This document shows positions 31,260-40,595 of a stretch of DNA of 64,000 nucleotides, in pieces (position 1 is the first letter of the stretch; each line of letters opens with the position of its first letter). The translations under genes and the position numbers were made by a program. The DNA is from Chryseobacterium gilvum (GTDB lineage Bacteria > Bacteroidota > Bacteroidia > Flavobacteriales > Weeksellaceae): the NCBI RefSeq assembly GCF_025628965.1, contig NZ_JAOTEN010000001.1, positions 620,001-684,000 of the forward strand, read 5' to 3'. The notes under the pieces were generated by a model. The model worked only from the letters and a program-made list of their open reading frames with translations. It had not been told where the DNA came from and made no database searches.

Positions 31260-32612
31260 ATGGAAAAACTCACTTTTGCAGATTTTGACCTTCCGGTAAA
31301 GGTACTTGATGTTTTGGCAGATTTAAATTTATTTGAGCCTACCCCGATTCAGGAAAAAAGTATCGGTCCGATTCTTTCAGGAAGAGATGTGATGGGAATT
31401 GCGCAGACAGGAACCGGAAAAACACTTGCTTATCTTTTGCCGGTGCTTAAAACCTGGAAATACAACAAAAACGGGAATCCTACCGTTTTGGTGTTGGTCC
31501 CTACAAGAGAGTTGGTCGTGCAGGTAACTGAAATCCTCGAAAAGCTTACCGCAAACATTACTGCAAGAGTGATCGGAATCTACGGCGGAAAAAATATTAA
31601 TACACAAAAACTATTGTTTAATGAGGGTTGTGATATTCTGGTGGGAACTCCGGGCAGAGTAATGGATTTATCTATCGACAATGCCATTTCGTTAAAAGAG
31701 GTTCAGAAACTGATTATTGATGAGTTTGACGAAATGCTGAATTTAGGTTTCCGTCCGCAATTGACACACATTTTTGAAATGATGAAGAGCAAAAGACAGA
31801 ATATTCTTTTCTCTGCAACCATGACCGAAGCCGTGGATGAAATGCTGGATCAATATTTTTCCGGGCCTATAGAAATCTCACTGGCAAAATCAGGAACGCC
31901 GCTTGAAAAAATAGAACAGACCGCTTATAAAGTTGAGAATTTTAATACCAAAATTAATCTGTTGGAATATTTGCTGAAGAATAATGCAGATATGTCTAAA
32001 GTGTTGATTTTTAATAACAATAAGAAGCATGCTGATCTTTTGTTTACGAAAATTAGTGAGCTTTTCCCGGATCAGTTTGACGTGATTCACTCTAATAAAT
32101 CCCAGAATTATCGATTAAAAGCCATGAAAAGCTTTGAAAAAGAAGAAATCAGAGGATTGATTACCACAGACGTGATGGCGAGAGGTTTGGATATCTCAAA
32201 TATTACCCATGTCATTAATTTTGAAACCCCAGAAGTTCCCGAACAATATATTCACAGGATCGGTAGAACGGGTAGAGCAGATAAAGATGGTAAAGCCATC
32301 ACTTTCGTAGCTAAAAAAGAAGAAACACTGGTTTTAGACATCGAGCTATTGATGGATAAAGAGTTAAGATATATTGATTTTCCGGAAGAAGTAAAAATAA
32401 ATCCTAAGAAGATTGTTTCAGAAGAAGACCAGATTATCATGAAAAATCCTGCTCAGGCAAAACTGTATGATGGAGGAGGTGCTTTCCATGAAAAGAAAGA
32501 TAAAAATAAAAAAGAAAACTGGGGTGGGCCCACAAAAAGAAAAGTTCCTAAAAAATTCGGAGCCAACCGTGCGCAGCAGAAAGCCATATCAAAATCGAAA
32601 AGAAAAAAATAA
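31260..32612 (+). CDS. DEAD-box RNA helicase
   Basis: This 450-aa ATP-dependent RNA helicase has the Q motif (FEPTPIQEKS), motif I AQTGTGKT near residue 50, Ia VLVPTRELV, Ib GTPGRV, II in the variant form IIDEFDEML (DEFD where most have DEAD), III LFSATM, IV LIFNNN, V TDVMARGLDI and VI HRIGRTGR. The tail (about 375-450) is basic and Lys-rich, as in RhlE/CshA-type helicases that bind RNA in ribosome assembly or decay. DEFD in motif II keeps the catalytic D-E and the final D. It is monocistronic, with a near-leaderless promoter and a strong shared terminator. Confidence 0.95.
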   Translation: MEKLTFADFDLPVKVLDVLADLNLFEPTPIQEKSIGPILSGRDVMGIAQTGTGKTLAYLLPVLKTWKYNKNGNPTVLVLVPTRELVVQVTEILEKLTANITARVIGIYGGKNINTQKLLFNEGCDILVGTPGRVMDLSIDNAISLKEVQKLIIDEFDEMLNLGFRPQLTHIFEMMKSKRQNILFSATMTEAVDEMLDQYFSGPIEISLAKSGTPLEKIEQTAYKVENFNTKINLLEYLLKNNADMSKVLIFNNNKKHADLLFTKISELFPDQFDVIHSNKSQNYRLKAMKSFEKEEIRGLITTDVMARGLDISNITHVINFETPEVPEQYIHRIGRTGRADKDGKAITFVAKKEETLVLDIELLMDKELRYIDFPEEVKINPKKIVSEEDQIIMKNPAQAKLYDGGGAFHEKKDKNKKENWGGPTKRKVPKKFGANRAQQKAISKSKRKK

Positions 32613-32648
32613 AAAAAGCTTCACCCATTTAGGTGAAGCTTTTTTTTT
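32611..32648. terminator. Bidirectional terminator between the helicase and TPR genes
   Basis: A-rich arm then GCTTCACC-CATTTA-GGTGAAGC then a T-rich arm (32611-32648). It gives good T tracts on both strands for two convergent genes. Confidence 0.85.
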
Positions 32649-32649
32649 A

Positions 32650-33615
32650 CTAATCCCACTGTATCATATTCTTTTTCAGGATTTCCTTAAATTTTTCTGT
32701 TTTACCTGCATCTTTCATATTTTTATAAATAGAATTAATAACCGCTTCTGCATCTGTTCTGTAAGGTGATTTTTGCTGATTGTAAATTTTGTACGATTTG
32801 CAGATATAATCCAGTGCTTTTTCATCGTCTTTTATGCCTGAAAAATATACTTGTCCAATCCCATAATAAACTTCAGAATCACCGGGATACACTTTATCCA
32901 GTGCTAAATAAGCATCAATCGCTTTCTGAAAATCTTTTTTATAGATATAGGCCATCGGGATATTCTGTAGAGGCATTTTTCCGTTAGGATCAATTTCAAG
33001 AGATTTTTTATAAGCATCGATAGATTTATCATATTCTGCAATCCTTCTGTAATTAATTCCTAGATTATCCCATGCATACACAAATTTCGGATCTTTTTTC
33101 ACAGCCATTTCAGAATTTTTAATGGCTTCTTTCCAATTTTCAGCCTTAGAAAATTCTATGGCTTTCGCATAATACTCCAAAGCTTCCGGATTTTTTGATA
33201 AACGATCAGTTTTCGTTTCAGAAACGGCAGCTATTTTCTTTAATGAAGGACAGTTCCCCATCATATATCGTTCAATATCATGATAGCTTTCGGTATATTG
33301 TTGAGAGTTTTTATTGGTATCATAATTTAAAGTCACCTGTTTTTTACCATTTACTTCAGGAGCGGTTTTAGATAATTCTTCAGCTCCAGAAAGAAGAGAG
33401 GAGATTTGTAATGCTCCCGTGTATTGATCGATGCATCCGTGTACATCTTTCAGAATATCTTTTTTATCCCGGTTAAGCAAAGTAATCGAATCTGTACATG
33501 CACAGGCTTTTTCTGAAAGTTCCTGAATGATTTTATTTTTATCTGAATCTTTTTGGCTAAAAACAAAACAAGACATACAGACCGCAATTATAAGTGTAAA
33601 CTGTTTTTTGATCAT
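32650..33615 (-). CDS. Secreted tetratricopeptide-repeat protein
   Basis: This 321-aa protein has a signal peptide (MIKKQFTLIIAVCMSCFVFSQ) and no lipobox at the cleavage point. The N-terminal 130 residues have a CACTDSI motif and a second Cys in DVHGCIDQY, which could form disulphides. From about residue 155 there are three to four TPR units (ALEYYAKAIEFSKAENWKEAI, FVYAWDNLGINYRRIAEYDKSIDAYKKSLEIDPNG and later ones), forming a protein-binding solenoid in the periplasm. The partner is unknown. It is 10 nt downstream of the SGNH hydrolase gene on the same strand, so they share a transcript. Confidence 0.8.
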   Translation of the reverse strand: MIKKQFTLIIAVCMSCFVFSQKDSDKNKIIQELSEKACACTDSITLLNRDKKDILKDVHGCIDQYTGALQISSLLSGAEELSKTAPEVNGKKQVTLNYDTNKNSQQYTESYHDIERYMMGNCPSLKKIAAVSETKTDRLSKNPEALEYYAKAIEFSKAENWKEAIKNSEMAVKKDPKFVYAWDNLGINYRRIAEYDKSIDAYKKSLEIDPNGKMPLQNIPMAYIYKKDFQKAIDAYLALDKVYPGDSEVYYGIGQVYFSGIKDDEKALDYICKSYKIYNQQKSPYRTDAEAVINSIYKNMKDAGKTEKFKEILKKNMIQWD

Positions 33616-33625
33616 ATTTAAAAAA

Positions 33626-34282
33626 TTATTTCATATAAGAATTCATTACCTTCGCCCACAACTGATAGCCTTCCGGTGTCATGTGAAGCCTGTCTTCAAG
33701 AAAAAGATCTTCCCTTACTTTTCCGCTGCTGTCTTCCATTGCTTTTGTAATATCAATGAAATGTGCATGCGCTTCTTTCTGTAAAAATTCTTCGATTAAG
33801 ATATTTGCTTTTTTCATCTGCGGCCAAAGCTTCTCGCGGCTCGGAGAATATTTGATGGAAATATAATCAACTTCAATATTGGGAAATTTTTCACGGATTG
33901 TATGGTAAAAGGTTTTGAATCTTTCCAAAACGGTTGCTGCTTTCAACTTTTCATCATCTGCAAAATCGTTTTCACCGCAGTAGATGATAATCTGTTTCGG
34001 TTGATAAGGCTGTAAGAGATCTTCAGCATAAAAATTCAGGTCTGTTAGTCTCGATCCTCCAAAACCTCTGTTGATAATTGTTTTTCCGGGAAAATAGTCT
34101 GAAACATCTTTCCATTTTGTAAAAGATGAGCTTCCGATTAAGAGAATGGCATCTTTAGGGGGAGCATTTTTCTGATCCAGTTTTTTAAAATCCTGAATTT
34201 CCTGCCAGAACATGGCCTTCTTTTCCTGAGAGAAAATAAGGATGAACATAAACACCAAAAGTGCCGATAATGTCTTCTTCAT
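33626..34282 (-). CDS. Secreted SGNH/GDSL-type hydrolase
   Basis: This 218-aa protein has a signal peptide (MKKTLSALLVFMFILIFSQ). All four SGNH blocks are seen: block I LLIGSSSFTKW with the nucleophile Ser near residue 52, block II Gly in NRGFGGSRL, block III GENDFAD with the Asn, and block V DRLHMTPEG with the catalytic Asp-x-x-His near residue 201. It is an esterase or acetylhydrolase of the lipase-GDSL_2 type acting in the periplasm or outside. The substrate, possibly acetylated glycans, is not shown. It is upstream of the TPR gene in one transcript. Confidence 0.9.
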   Translation of the reverse strand: MKKTLSALLVFMFILIFSQEKKAMFWQEIQDFKKLDQKNAPPKDAILLIGSSSFTKWKDVSDYFPGKTIINRGFGGSRLTDLNFYAEDLLQPYQPKQIIIYCGENDFADDEKLKAATVLERFKTFYHTIREKFPNIEVDYISIKYSPSREKLWPQMKKANILIEEFLQKEAHAHFIDITKAMEDSSGKVREDLFLEDRLHMTPEGYQLWAKVMNSYMK

Positions 34283-34305
34283 TGCTTGAGGCTTTTCATA
34301 TATTC

Positions 34306-34333
34306 CAAAAAAAACTCCCGAATGTTTCGGGAG
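34306..34333 (-). terminator. Terminator after the lipocalin-like lipoprotein gene
   Basis: CTCCCGAA-TGT-TTCGGGAG (34315-34333). On the minus strand it is followed by eight T. Confidence 0.85.
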
Positions 34334-34339
34334 CCTTTT

Positions 34340-34804
34340 TTATTTTGTATAGGTCACGTAGACAGGATCGTTTACCATATCTCCATTTAAATCTACATTG
34401 CCTTGAGTCTGCATGATTCTCAATTCTGAGTTGCTTAAAATAGTGATGATAAATTTTTCCGGACCGCTCTGGTTATACGTAATGATTAATTCTTTAGTCT
34501 CGCTGTCATAGGTGAAAGTACCCTCGGTTTTTGTACTTGTACAAGTGGCTCCCACTCCGGAATAAGCCGTATAAGAAGTATAATAATCTGTTCTGAATTC
34601 CGTAAGGTCTTTTGCAGCACATCCGCTCGGAGTTTCCGTATAAAGTACCGTTTTATTGTCTTTTCCTGAGATTACTTCAAATTTACTGGTCTTCCATTCG
34701 CCTTTCAGCATGTCTAATTCATAGTTTTGAATATCATCGTCTTCACAAGAAGTTACTGCCATCGCAGAAAAGGCAAATAAAAGTAAATATTTTTTCATTT
34801 TCAC
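34340..34804 (-). CDS. Lipocalin-like lipoprotein
   Basis: This 154-aa lipoprotein has a type II signal (LFAFSAMAVTSC, Cys near residue 20) followed by EDDD, a surface-export-like acidic stretch. The body is a small beta-barrel of the lipocalin-like DUF type common in Bacteroidota. LKGEWKTSKFEV is the first strand, with its conserved G-x-W, followed by TEGTFTYDSETKELIITY and the SELRIMQ strand. Two body Cys (CAAKDL and CTSTKT) could pair. The function is unknown. It has its own terminator and no operon partner. Confidence 0.75.
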   Translation of the reverse strand: MKMKKYLLLFAFSAMAVTSCEDDDIQNYELDMLKGEWKTSKFEVISGKDNKTVLYTETPSGCAAKDLTEFRTDYYTSYTAYSGVGATCTSTKTEGTFTYDSETKELIITYNQSGPEKFIITILSNSELRIMQTQGNVDLNGDMVNDPVYVTYTK

Positions 34805-34961
34805 AAATTTAAGAATATGCTAAAATATAAATAAATTTGAAATATAGGTAATGAAATTCAGGTTTTTTAAACTAATGTTTGCAAAAATTGTAATTTTAAA
34901 AGGGTGGTGGATTGCAGACCGTGTAATAATCATGTAGATATTATTTTTTGACGATAAGAAC

Positions 34962-35639
34962 TTACGGGAGATTTAATTTTTCATTGTCAAATCTCTCACG
35001 AAATTTTTTGAGATAATCATTCAAATCCTGTGTAGTAAGGTCGAGTTCATTTAATGCTATTTCCATCTTTTCATTTTTAAAATAAAAAAACAGATATTCA
35101 ACTTCAGCAGCATAATCGTATTTCGATTCTTTCGATCTAAACACTTTTGAGGTTATTTTTTCCTGTTGGATGTCACCCCAATTCATCATCTCGCCATTCT
35201 GTATTTTTATTCCTTGAGAGTTAATAAAAATAGATACAGCATTCATATTTTTGAGCTCTATCAACACTTTTACTGTAACAAATACGATAATGAACAATGG
35301 CATCATCCCAATGACGATTAGGTTTTCTATTTTGTTCTGAATAATAACAATAAGAAAGAAAACACTTACTATAATAAAAATGAAATAGCTTGAAATCTTT
35401 ACAAGCAGGATTAATTTAGACTTTCTGATTTGTACTTCTTCTGCAACCGGTAATGTATCGATTTTCCTTAACTGGTTTTTATGGATACAATATTCTTTAT
35501 AGGCAAGAGTTAAACTCACAAGCGCTGCAATGAAAAACAGGATTGATAGAAGTAAGACCTCTTTTAAAAAATAAATTCCTACATAAAAACTGATGCTTCC
35601 AAACAAAAGGTTTAAAAGCGGAAACCGAATATGTTTCAT
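34962..35639 (-). CDS. Four-helix membrane protein of unknown function
   Basis: This 225-aa protein has four predicted transmembrane helices in two pairs: residues about 8-46 (LLFGSISFYVGIYFL, LLLSILFFIAALVSLTLAY) and 80-130 (ISSYFIFIIVSVFFLIVII, LIVIGMMPLFIIVFVTVKVL). A C-terminal cytoplasmic part of about 90 residues looks PH-like: INSQGIKIQNGEMMNWGDI is followed by a long basic-acidic beta stretch, then a helix. I recognise no named family. The smaller gene at 35711-35980 is on the same strand 71 nt upstream and also encodes a two-helix membrane protein, so the two may act together. Confidence 0.7.
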   Translation of the reverse strand: MKHIRFPLLNLLFGSISFYVGIYFLKEVLLLSILFFIAALVSLTLAYKEYCIHKNQLRKIDTLPVAEEVQIRKSKLILLVKISSYFIFIIVSVFFLIVIIQNKIENLIVIGMMPLFIIVFVTVKVLIELKNMNAVSIFINSQGIKIQNGEMMNWGDIQQEKITSKVFRSKESKYDYAAEVEYLFFYFKNEKMEIALNELDLTTQDLNDYLKKFRERFDNEKLNLP

Positions 35640-35710
35640 AAAAATATAAGGGCCTTGATTAATAAAAGCCTTAAATATATTGATTTAAACGGTAAACTGA
35701 ACGAATTGTA

Positions 35711-35980
35711 TTATTTATTCTGTAGCATTGAAATGTATCTTTCCCTGGTCTTAATTTCGTTTTTCACATTTTTCATGGTAATCAGTGAATAGATAAAAAC
35801 CGGCAAAAAGCATATCGGAAGAAAGGCAAAAATTGTAATTCTTTTTTCTAAGGTGAGATATAGTGAAGCTCCCGTCAGAATACAGAGTACAACAATAAAA
35901 ATAATAACGAGTAACTGCGTTTTTTTTTGGGTAACCTGTAGTTCTTCAAGACTTTGGTCTGAAAGTATTTTCTTTTGCAT
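35711..35980 (-). CDS. Small two-helix membrane protein
   Basis: An 89-aa protein with two membrane helices (LLVIIFIVVLCILTGASLYL and FAFLPICFLPVFIYSLI) and charged, helical ends (QSLEELQVTQKKTQ before and EIKTRERYISML after). It is not recognised. It is placed upstream of the four-helix membrane protein on the same strand. The gap 35981-36248 upstream is AT-rich with no other gene. Confidence 0.6.
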   Translation of the reverse strand: MQKKILSDQSLEELQVTQKKTQLLVIIFIVVLCILTGASLYLTLEKRITIFAFLPICFLPVFIYSLITMKNVKNEIKTRERYISMLQNK

Positions 35981-36213
35981 TATAATCTTTTGTGATTGAA
36001 TACATACCTTAGCAAATATTGTGCTATTTAAGAATTAATTTCCCTTTTTATTGCTTAAAAACAGTTTTTATAATGTAAATTGTTTTAAACCAAGTTTTTA
36101 TTTTTTATTAGGTGATACAATGCATTGTTCATTATGACATGTCAATTATTGTACAGATCCTTTGTCTACAGATTTCTTTTGTAATAATTTATGTATTTTT
36201 TAAGTGAAATTAA

Positions 36214-36244
36214 TTTCAATAAAACTCAAAATCTGCTACATTTG
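36214..36244 (+). promoter_or_regulatory. ppc promoter: TTTC-N19-TACATTTG, 4 nt before ATG
   Basis: -7 TACATTTG (36237-36244) is perfect. -33 TTTC (36214-36217) differs by one base from TTTG at 19-bp spacing. The ATG at 36249 is so close that a leaderless transcript is predicted. Confidence 0.6.
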
Positions 36245-36248
36245 TTAG

Positions 36249-38783
36249 ATGATACACGACCAGCGCGCAGAAAAATTCAGGCAGATAGTAGAAAATAAAT
36301 TTCAGATTTATAACTCGTTATTTATGAGTCTGCCATATGATAAAATGACCAATATCGGGATGCTGCTTCCGTTTCTTTACGAAGAAAGTAAAAATGGCTA
36401 TCAGACCGGAAAAACACCGCAAGATATTATGGAAGCATTCTTTACGAATCATACCGATTTGCAAACTGAGGAGCAGAAACTTGAACTGCTATTTAAAATT
36501 ATTCAATATATAGAAAGACAGGTCGTGTTATTTGACAGTATCGAAGATGCCGCATTTCCGGAGCTGCATTCTGAAAGCGACAAAGGAACAGTAACTTATC
36601 TGTTTGAACGCTCATTACAAGATCATACCATAGAACAGGTACGTGAAAAATTAAAAGATTTTGCCATAAAAATTGTATTTACTGCACATCCTACACAATT
36701 TTATCCTAGTTCGGTCCAGAGAATACTCCATGATCTCAGAACTTCTATTACTGCAGATTCTATTACGGATATTGATATGCTTTTGCAGCAATTGGGCAAA
36801 ACACCTTTTGTTAATAAAGAAAAACCAACCCCTATTGATGAAGCACTGAGTATCATTTATTATCTGCGATATGTATATTATGACTCCATTGGCGAGCTCT
36901 TTACAAAGGTCAAAAAAACTTTTGGAAACAGTCATTTTCATCTGCATGAAGACCTTATTCAGCTGGGTTTCTGGCCGGGAGGTGACCGGGACGGCAATCC
37001 TTTTGTAACGGCGGAAGTGACGAAAAGAGTGGCAGAAGAACTGCGTTCTGCTGTTTTGAAATCGTATTACAGCCATATTAAAAATTTGAGGCGAAGACTA
37101 AGCTTTAGAGGAGTTGCTGAGATTTTGAAACAGATCAGTGATGATTTATATGCATCCATTTTTAATAGTAGAAAGATTACCGCTGAAGAAATGATCAGTA
37201 AAATTAATGAAGCGAAGAAAATACTGATCGAACAGCACAATTCTCTGTTTATAGATCTTTTGGAAAATTTCAGCGACAGAGTCAAAATTTTCGGGACTCA
37301 TTTTGCGACTTTGGATGTGCGACAAGACAGCCGAATTCATCAGCAGGTAATTGATGAAGTTTTTAAGGCTACATTTGGCCATTCTGAAGCGAGTAATGAT
37401 GATAAATTTAAAGCATTAATTCAAACTTCAGAAAAAATAAATACAGACGGTTTTGAAGATATTATTAAAGATACATTGGTCACTGTATCTCAAATAAAAG
37501 ATATTCAGCAGGAAAATGGCCATCGCGGAATGCACCGTTATATCATTTCCAACTCTGATGCGGTAAAAGATGTGATGAATGTTTATGCATTTTTCAAAAT
37601 TTCAGGATATCATGATGAGGAGATCAACATCGATATCGTTCCGCTTTTTGAAACAATGGAAGGTCTTGACAATGCAGAAAGTGTAATGCAGGAATTGTAT
37701 CAGAATCCTATTTATCAGAAACATCTGGAAAGAAGAGGAAATCAGCAAACCATTATGCTTGGTTTTTCAGACGGAACCAAAGATGGAGGATATCTGAAAG
37801 CCAACTGGGAAATTTATAAGGCGAAAGAAGTATTAACCCAACTTTCCGAGCAAAACGGAATAAAAGTCGTTTTTTTCGACGGAAGAGGCGGCCCACCTGC
37901 AAGAGGAGGGGGCAAAACCCATGATTTCTATGCTTCGCAAGGAAAAACAATCGCCAACAACAAAATAGAATTAACAATTCAAGGACAGACCATTACAAGT
38001 ATTTTCGGAAATAAGCAGCAGGCAAAGTTTAATTTTGAGCAGCTTCTGACCGCCGGAATTGAAAATGATGTCTTCAAAAATTATAAAAAAGATCTTACCG
38101 AAAAAGAAAGGGTATTAATTAAGGAATTGGCAGATATCAGTTACAAAAAATACTCAGATCTGAAATCACACCCAATGTTTGTGCCTTATCTTCAGGAAAT
38201 GAGTACTTTAGAATATTACGGGAAAACCAATATCGGAAGCCGGCCATCAAAGCGTGGCGGCGGAAGCGAACTGAAATTTGAGGATCTGAGAGCCATTCCG
38301 TTTGTAGGATCCTGGTCGCAGCTGAAACAGAATGTTCCCGGATTCTTCGGATTCGGTTTTGCAATGGAAGAACTAAAAAAACAGGGAAGATTTGAGGAAG
38401 TCAAAGCATTATACAGAGGTTCCGACTTCTTTAAAACATTGGTTCTCAATTCAATGATGAGCATGAATAAGTCGTACTTTCCATTAACCTATTACATAAA
38501 AAATCATCCTAAATTCGGTGAATTCTGGAATGTGCTTTTCGCAGAATATAACCTTTCAAAAGATATTATGCTGGAACTGACCGGTTTTACAATGCTTCAG
38601 GAAGAAGATCCTTTATCAAGGAAATCGGTGAAAATCCGCGAGAAAATTGTGCTTCCTTTATTGACAATCCAGCAATATGCATTGATAAAAATTCAAAAAG
38701 GTGAGGGTGCCAGAGAAGCATATGAAAAACTGGTGACACGATCGTTGTTTGGAAATATTAATGCGAGTAGGAATTCAGCGTAA
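36249..38783 (+). CDS. ppc: Phosphoenolpyruvate carboxylase
   Basis: This 844-aa cytoplasmic enzyme adds bicarbonate to PEP to give oxaloacetate and refill the TCA cycle. The first catalytic segment is VFTAHPTQF with the essential His (VLTAHPTE in E. coli) near residue 143. Then come GFWPGGDRDGNPFVT, GFSDGTKDGGYLKANW near residue 500, and the second signature FFDGRGGPPARGGGKTH near residue 543 with its Arg/Gly loop. The C-terminus ends NINASRNSA, near the conserved ...GLRNTG position of other PEPCs. It is a little shorter than the 880-aa enterobacterial form, mainly at the N-terminal side, which is usual in Bacteroidota. Confidence 0.96.
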   Translation: MIHDQRAEKFRQIVENKFQIYNSLFMSLPYDKMTNIGMLLPFLYEESKNGYQTGKTPQDIMEAFFTNHTDLQTEEQKLELLFKIIQYIERQVVLFDSIEDAAFPELHSESDKGTVTYLFERSLQDHTIEQVREKLKDFAIKIVFTAHPTQFYPSSVQRILHDLRTSITADSITDIDMLLQQLGKTPFVNKEKPTPIDEALSIIYYLRYVYYDSIGELFTKVKKTFGNSHFHLHEDLIQLGFWPGGDRDGNPFVTAEVTKRVAEELRSAVLKSYYSHIKNLRRRLSFRGVAEILKQISDDLYASIFNSRKITAEEMISKINEAKKILIEQHNSLFIDLLENFSDRVKIFGTHFATLDVRQDSRIHQQVIDEVFKATFGHSEASNDDKFKALIQTSEKINTDGFEDIIKDTLVTVSQIKDIQQENGHRGMHRYIISNSDAVKDVMNVYAFFKISGYHDEEINIDIVPLFETMEGLDNAESVMQELYQNPIYQKHLERRGNQQTIMLGFSDGTKDGGYLKANWEIYKAKEVLTQLSEQNGIKVVFFDGRGGPPARGGGKTHDFYASQGKTIANNKIELTIQGQTITSIFGNKQQAKFNFEQLLTAGIENDVFKNYKKDLTEKERVLIKELADISYKKYSDLKSHPMFVPYLQEMSTLEYYGKTNIGSRPSKRGGGSELKFEDLRAIPFVGSWSQLKQNVPGFFGFGFAMEELKKQGRFEEVKALYRGSDFFKTLVLNSMMSMNKSYFPLTYYIKNHPKFGEFWNVLFAEYNLSKDIMLELTGFTMLQEEDPLSRKSVKIREKIVLPLLTIQQYALIKIQKGEGAREAYEKLVTRSLFGNINASRNSA

Positions 38784-38797
38784 ATTAATACAATTAA

Positions 38798-38828
38798 AAA
38801 TGCCTTCGTAACAGAAGGCATTTATTTT
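38798..38828. terminator. Bidirectional terminator between ppc and the subtilase gene
   Basis: AAATGCCTTC / GAAGGCATTT, perfect 10-bp stem with a 6-nt loop, T-rich tail on plus and AATTG..TTT on minus. The genes are convergent. Confidence 0.8.
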
Positions 38829-40432
38829 TAGTTTTTCAGAAACTTCTTATAATAAACATTTTCTTTGGTTTGAATTTTCAGATAATATGTTCCTTTTGGA
38901 AAATCTTCAACTTTCACAGATTTCTGATTTTTAGCTTTTATGATAGATCTTCCGAGATGATCGTAAACCTCTAAAAACTGAACGTCGTCTTCAGTCGCAA
39001 CATTTAAAATGCTTTTTACAGGATTTGGGAAAATACTCAGCCCATCTTTTTTCACCAGTTCAGAAGTATTCAGGACAGAATTATAAAAGCTTCCAAAGTT
39101 TAAAATCCCGTAACCCATTTGATCGTCATAGCTTGGAAAAAGGGATGCTGTTTCTCTTAATTTTGTACGCATAAGATCACGGTTTAAGGTAGGGAATGCC
39201 TGAATAAGACAGGCAACTCCGCCTGCAGCGACAGGCGTTGCAATGGAAGTTCCGCTTACAGTGGTCAAGGAGTTGTTGTATACCGTCGAAGTACCCGTTC
39301 CGCGGGTGGAACCATCAGGTTTTACAACACCAGATGAATTTGGGCCGTAAGAAGAAAAAGATGAAGGGTTTCCTGTGGCATCTACTGCTCCTATACTGAA
39401 AACTTTAGCATTATCTGCAGGTGTTGTAATATAATGCCATGCATCCTCACCGGAATTTCCCGCAGCAATTAATACAAAAATTCCTTTATTAACCGCTATT
39501 TCGCTCCCTCTTGCAATAAATGAGGTAGTACCGTTCATATCGGCATACGTATAATTGTATTTGGCATCATCAAATGTAGAATATCCTAAAGAAGTAGTAA
39601 TAATATCGACTCCTTTTCTGTCGGCTTCTTCCGCCGCTTCAATCCAGTACATTTCTTCCTGAGGAATTTCTACTACGGCATTTTCACTTCGGTACAGATA
39701 AAAATCCGCATCCGGAGCCGAACCCACAAATGTGTTTTGAATATAACCGCCGATGGCTCCCAAAACGACGGTTCCGTGGTTATTTAAAGATGAATTATAA
39801 ATATCCGTATTCTTAGACACAAAATCATATCCGCCTTTGATGCGGTTATTCGTCCATAATCTTGAAAAAGCAGAGCCGGTATTGACGGTAGGAAAGCCTG
39901 TATCGATCACCGCGATGGTCACTCCAGTTCCGGTAAATCCCGCAAGATGCAGCGGTCTCAGGTTGATCTGATCAATCTGTTGTGATCCGGAACCGTAATT
40001 GAAGGTCGTTAGATTTTTATTTTCCTGTTCAAAAGCGTCCCATTTATTTGTATTCTGAGTTTTTACCACTAGTGATGAGGTTTTCGCGAAACGTTCTACA
40101 GACAAAACGTAAGGTTGTGCTTTTATCGTATTCACTTGTGCCTGATTGGCTATAACTGCAACGCCATTCAGCCATTTAGAATAATCGGTAACCGTAAAAC
40201 CTAAATTCTGAAGATTCTGAAGATAACTCTGCTCTATCGGAGCGTCCTGATCATTCAGGGCGATGCCTAAAACCGATCTTCTGGTAAGTGATTTTTGGGT
40301 CAGCTCAGATAAAGGATTTGCATAAAATGCCGCTTTATTGGGTTTGTCTTTAAAATATACAAAAACAAGTTCGCTTTGGGCAAACGTTAAACAGTAACCG
40401 GCTAAAAAACACACGAATAAAACTTTTTTCAT
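38828..40432 (-). CDS. Subtilisin-like (S8) protease secreted by T9SS
   Basis: This 534-aa protein has a signal peptide (MKKVLFVCFLAGYCLTFAQ), then an N-terminal propeptide (about 20-135), then the S8 domain. Its catalytic residues are Asp in AVIDTGFP near residue 180, His in NHGTVVLG near 219 and Ser in GTSIATPVAAG near 397, with the oxyanion Asn in IAAGNSGED. The last 75 residues (SIFPNPVKSIL ... FPKGTYYLKIQT ... YYKKFLKN) are a type A C-terminal sorting domain, so it crosses the outer membrane by T9SS and is processed there. It is likely an exported or surface protease for nutrient gain. It is a single gene. Confidence 0.95.
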   Translation of the reverse strand: MKKVLFVCFLAGYCLTFAQSELVFVYFKDKPNKAAFYANPLSELTQKSLTRRSVLGIALNDQDAPIEQSYLQNLQNLGFTVTDYSKWLNGVAVIANQAQVNTIKAQPYVLSVERFAKTSSLVVKTQNTNKWDAFEQENKNLTTFNYGSGSQQIDQINLRPLHLAGFTGTGVTIAVIDTGFPTVNTGSAFSRLWTNNRIKGGYDFVSKNTDIYNSSLNNHGTVVLGAIGGYIQNTFVGSAPDADFYLYRSENAVVEIPQEEMYWIEAAEEADRKGVDIITTSLGYSTFDDAKYNYTYADMNGTTSFIARGSEIAVNKGIFVLIAAGNSGEDAWHYITTPADNAKVFSIGAVDATGNPSSFSSYGPNSSGVVKPDGSTRGTGTSTVYNNSLTTVSGTSIATPVAAGGVACLIQAFPTLNRDLMRTKLRETASLFPSYDDQMGYGILNFGSFYNSVLNTSELVKKDGLSIFPNPVKSILNVATEDDVQFLEVYDHLGRSIIKAKNQKSVKVEDFPKGTYYLKIQTKENVYYKKFLKN

Positions 40433-40584
40433 TTGTTAATTTTTGATAAAGATAAAACAAATTCAATAAAATTTTTGACAGGATTTTAAATTCCTTATTT
40501 TTACAAAATATTTGTTTATGAATTGCTGCAATCATAATTTACTTTACGTAATATGGATACTGTGATTCATGACTTTTAAGATAA

Positions 40585-40592
40585 TAAATTTG
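40585..40592 (+). promoter_or_regulatory. -7 element TAAATTTG, 3 nt before the DegT-family start
   Basis: Perfect TAnnTTTG, with TGTG (40561-40564, one base off TTTG) 20 bp upstream. It overlaps the in-frame upstream ATG at 40569, which argues for the ATG at 40596 as the real start and for a leaderless transcript. Confidence 0.6.
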
Positions 40593-40595
40593 CAT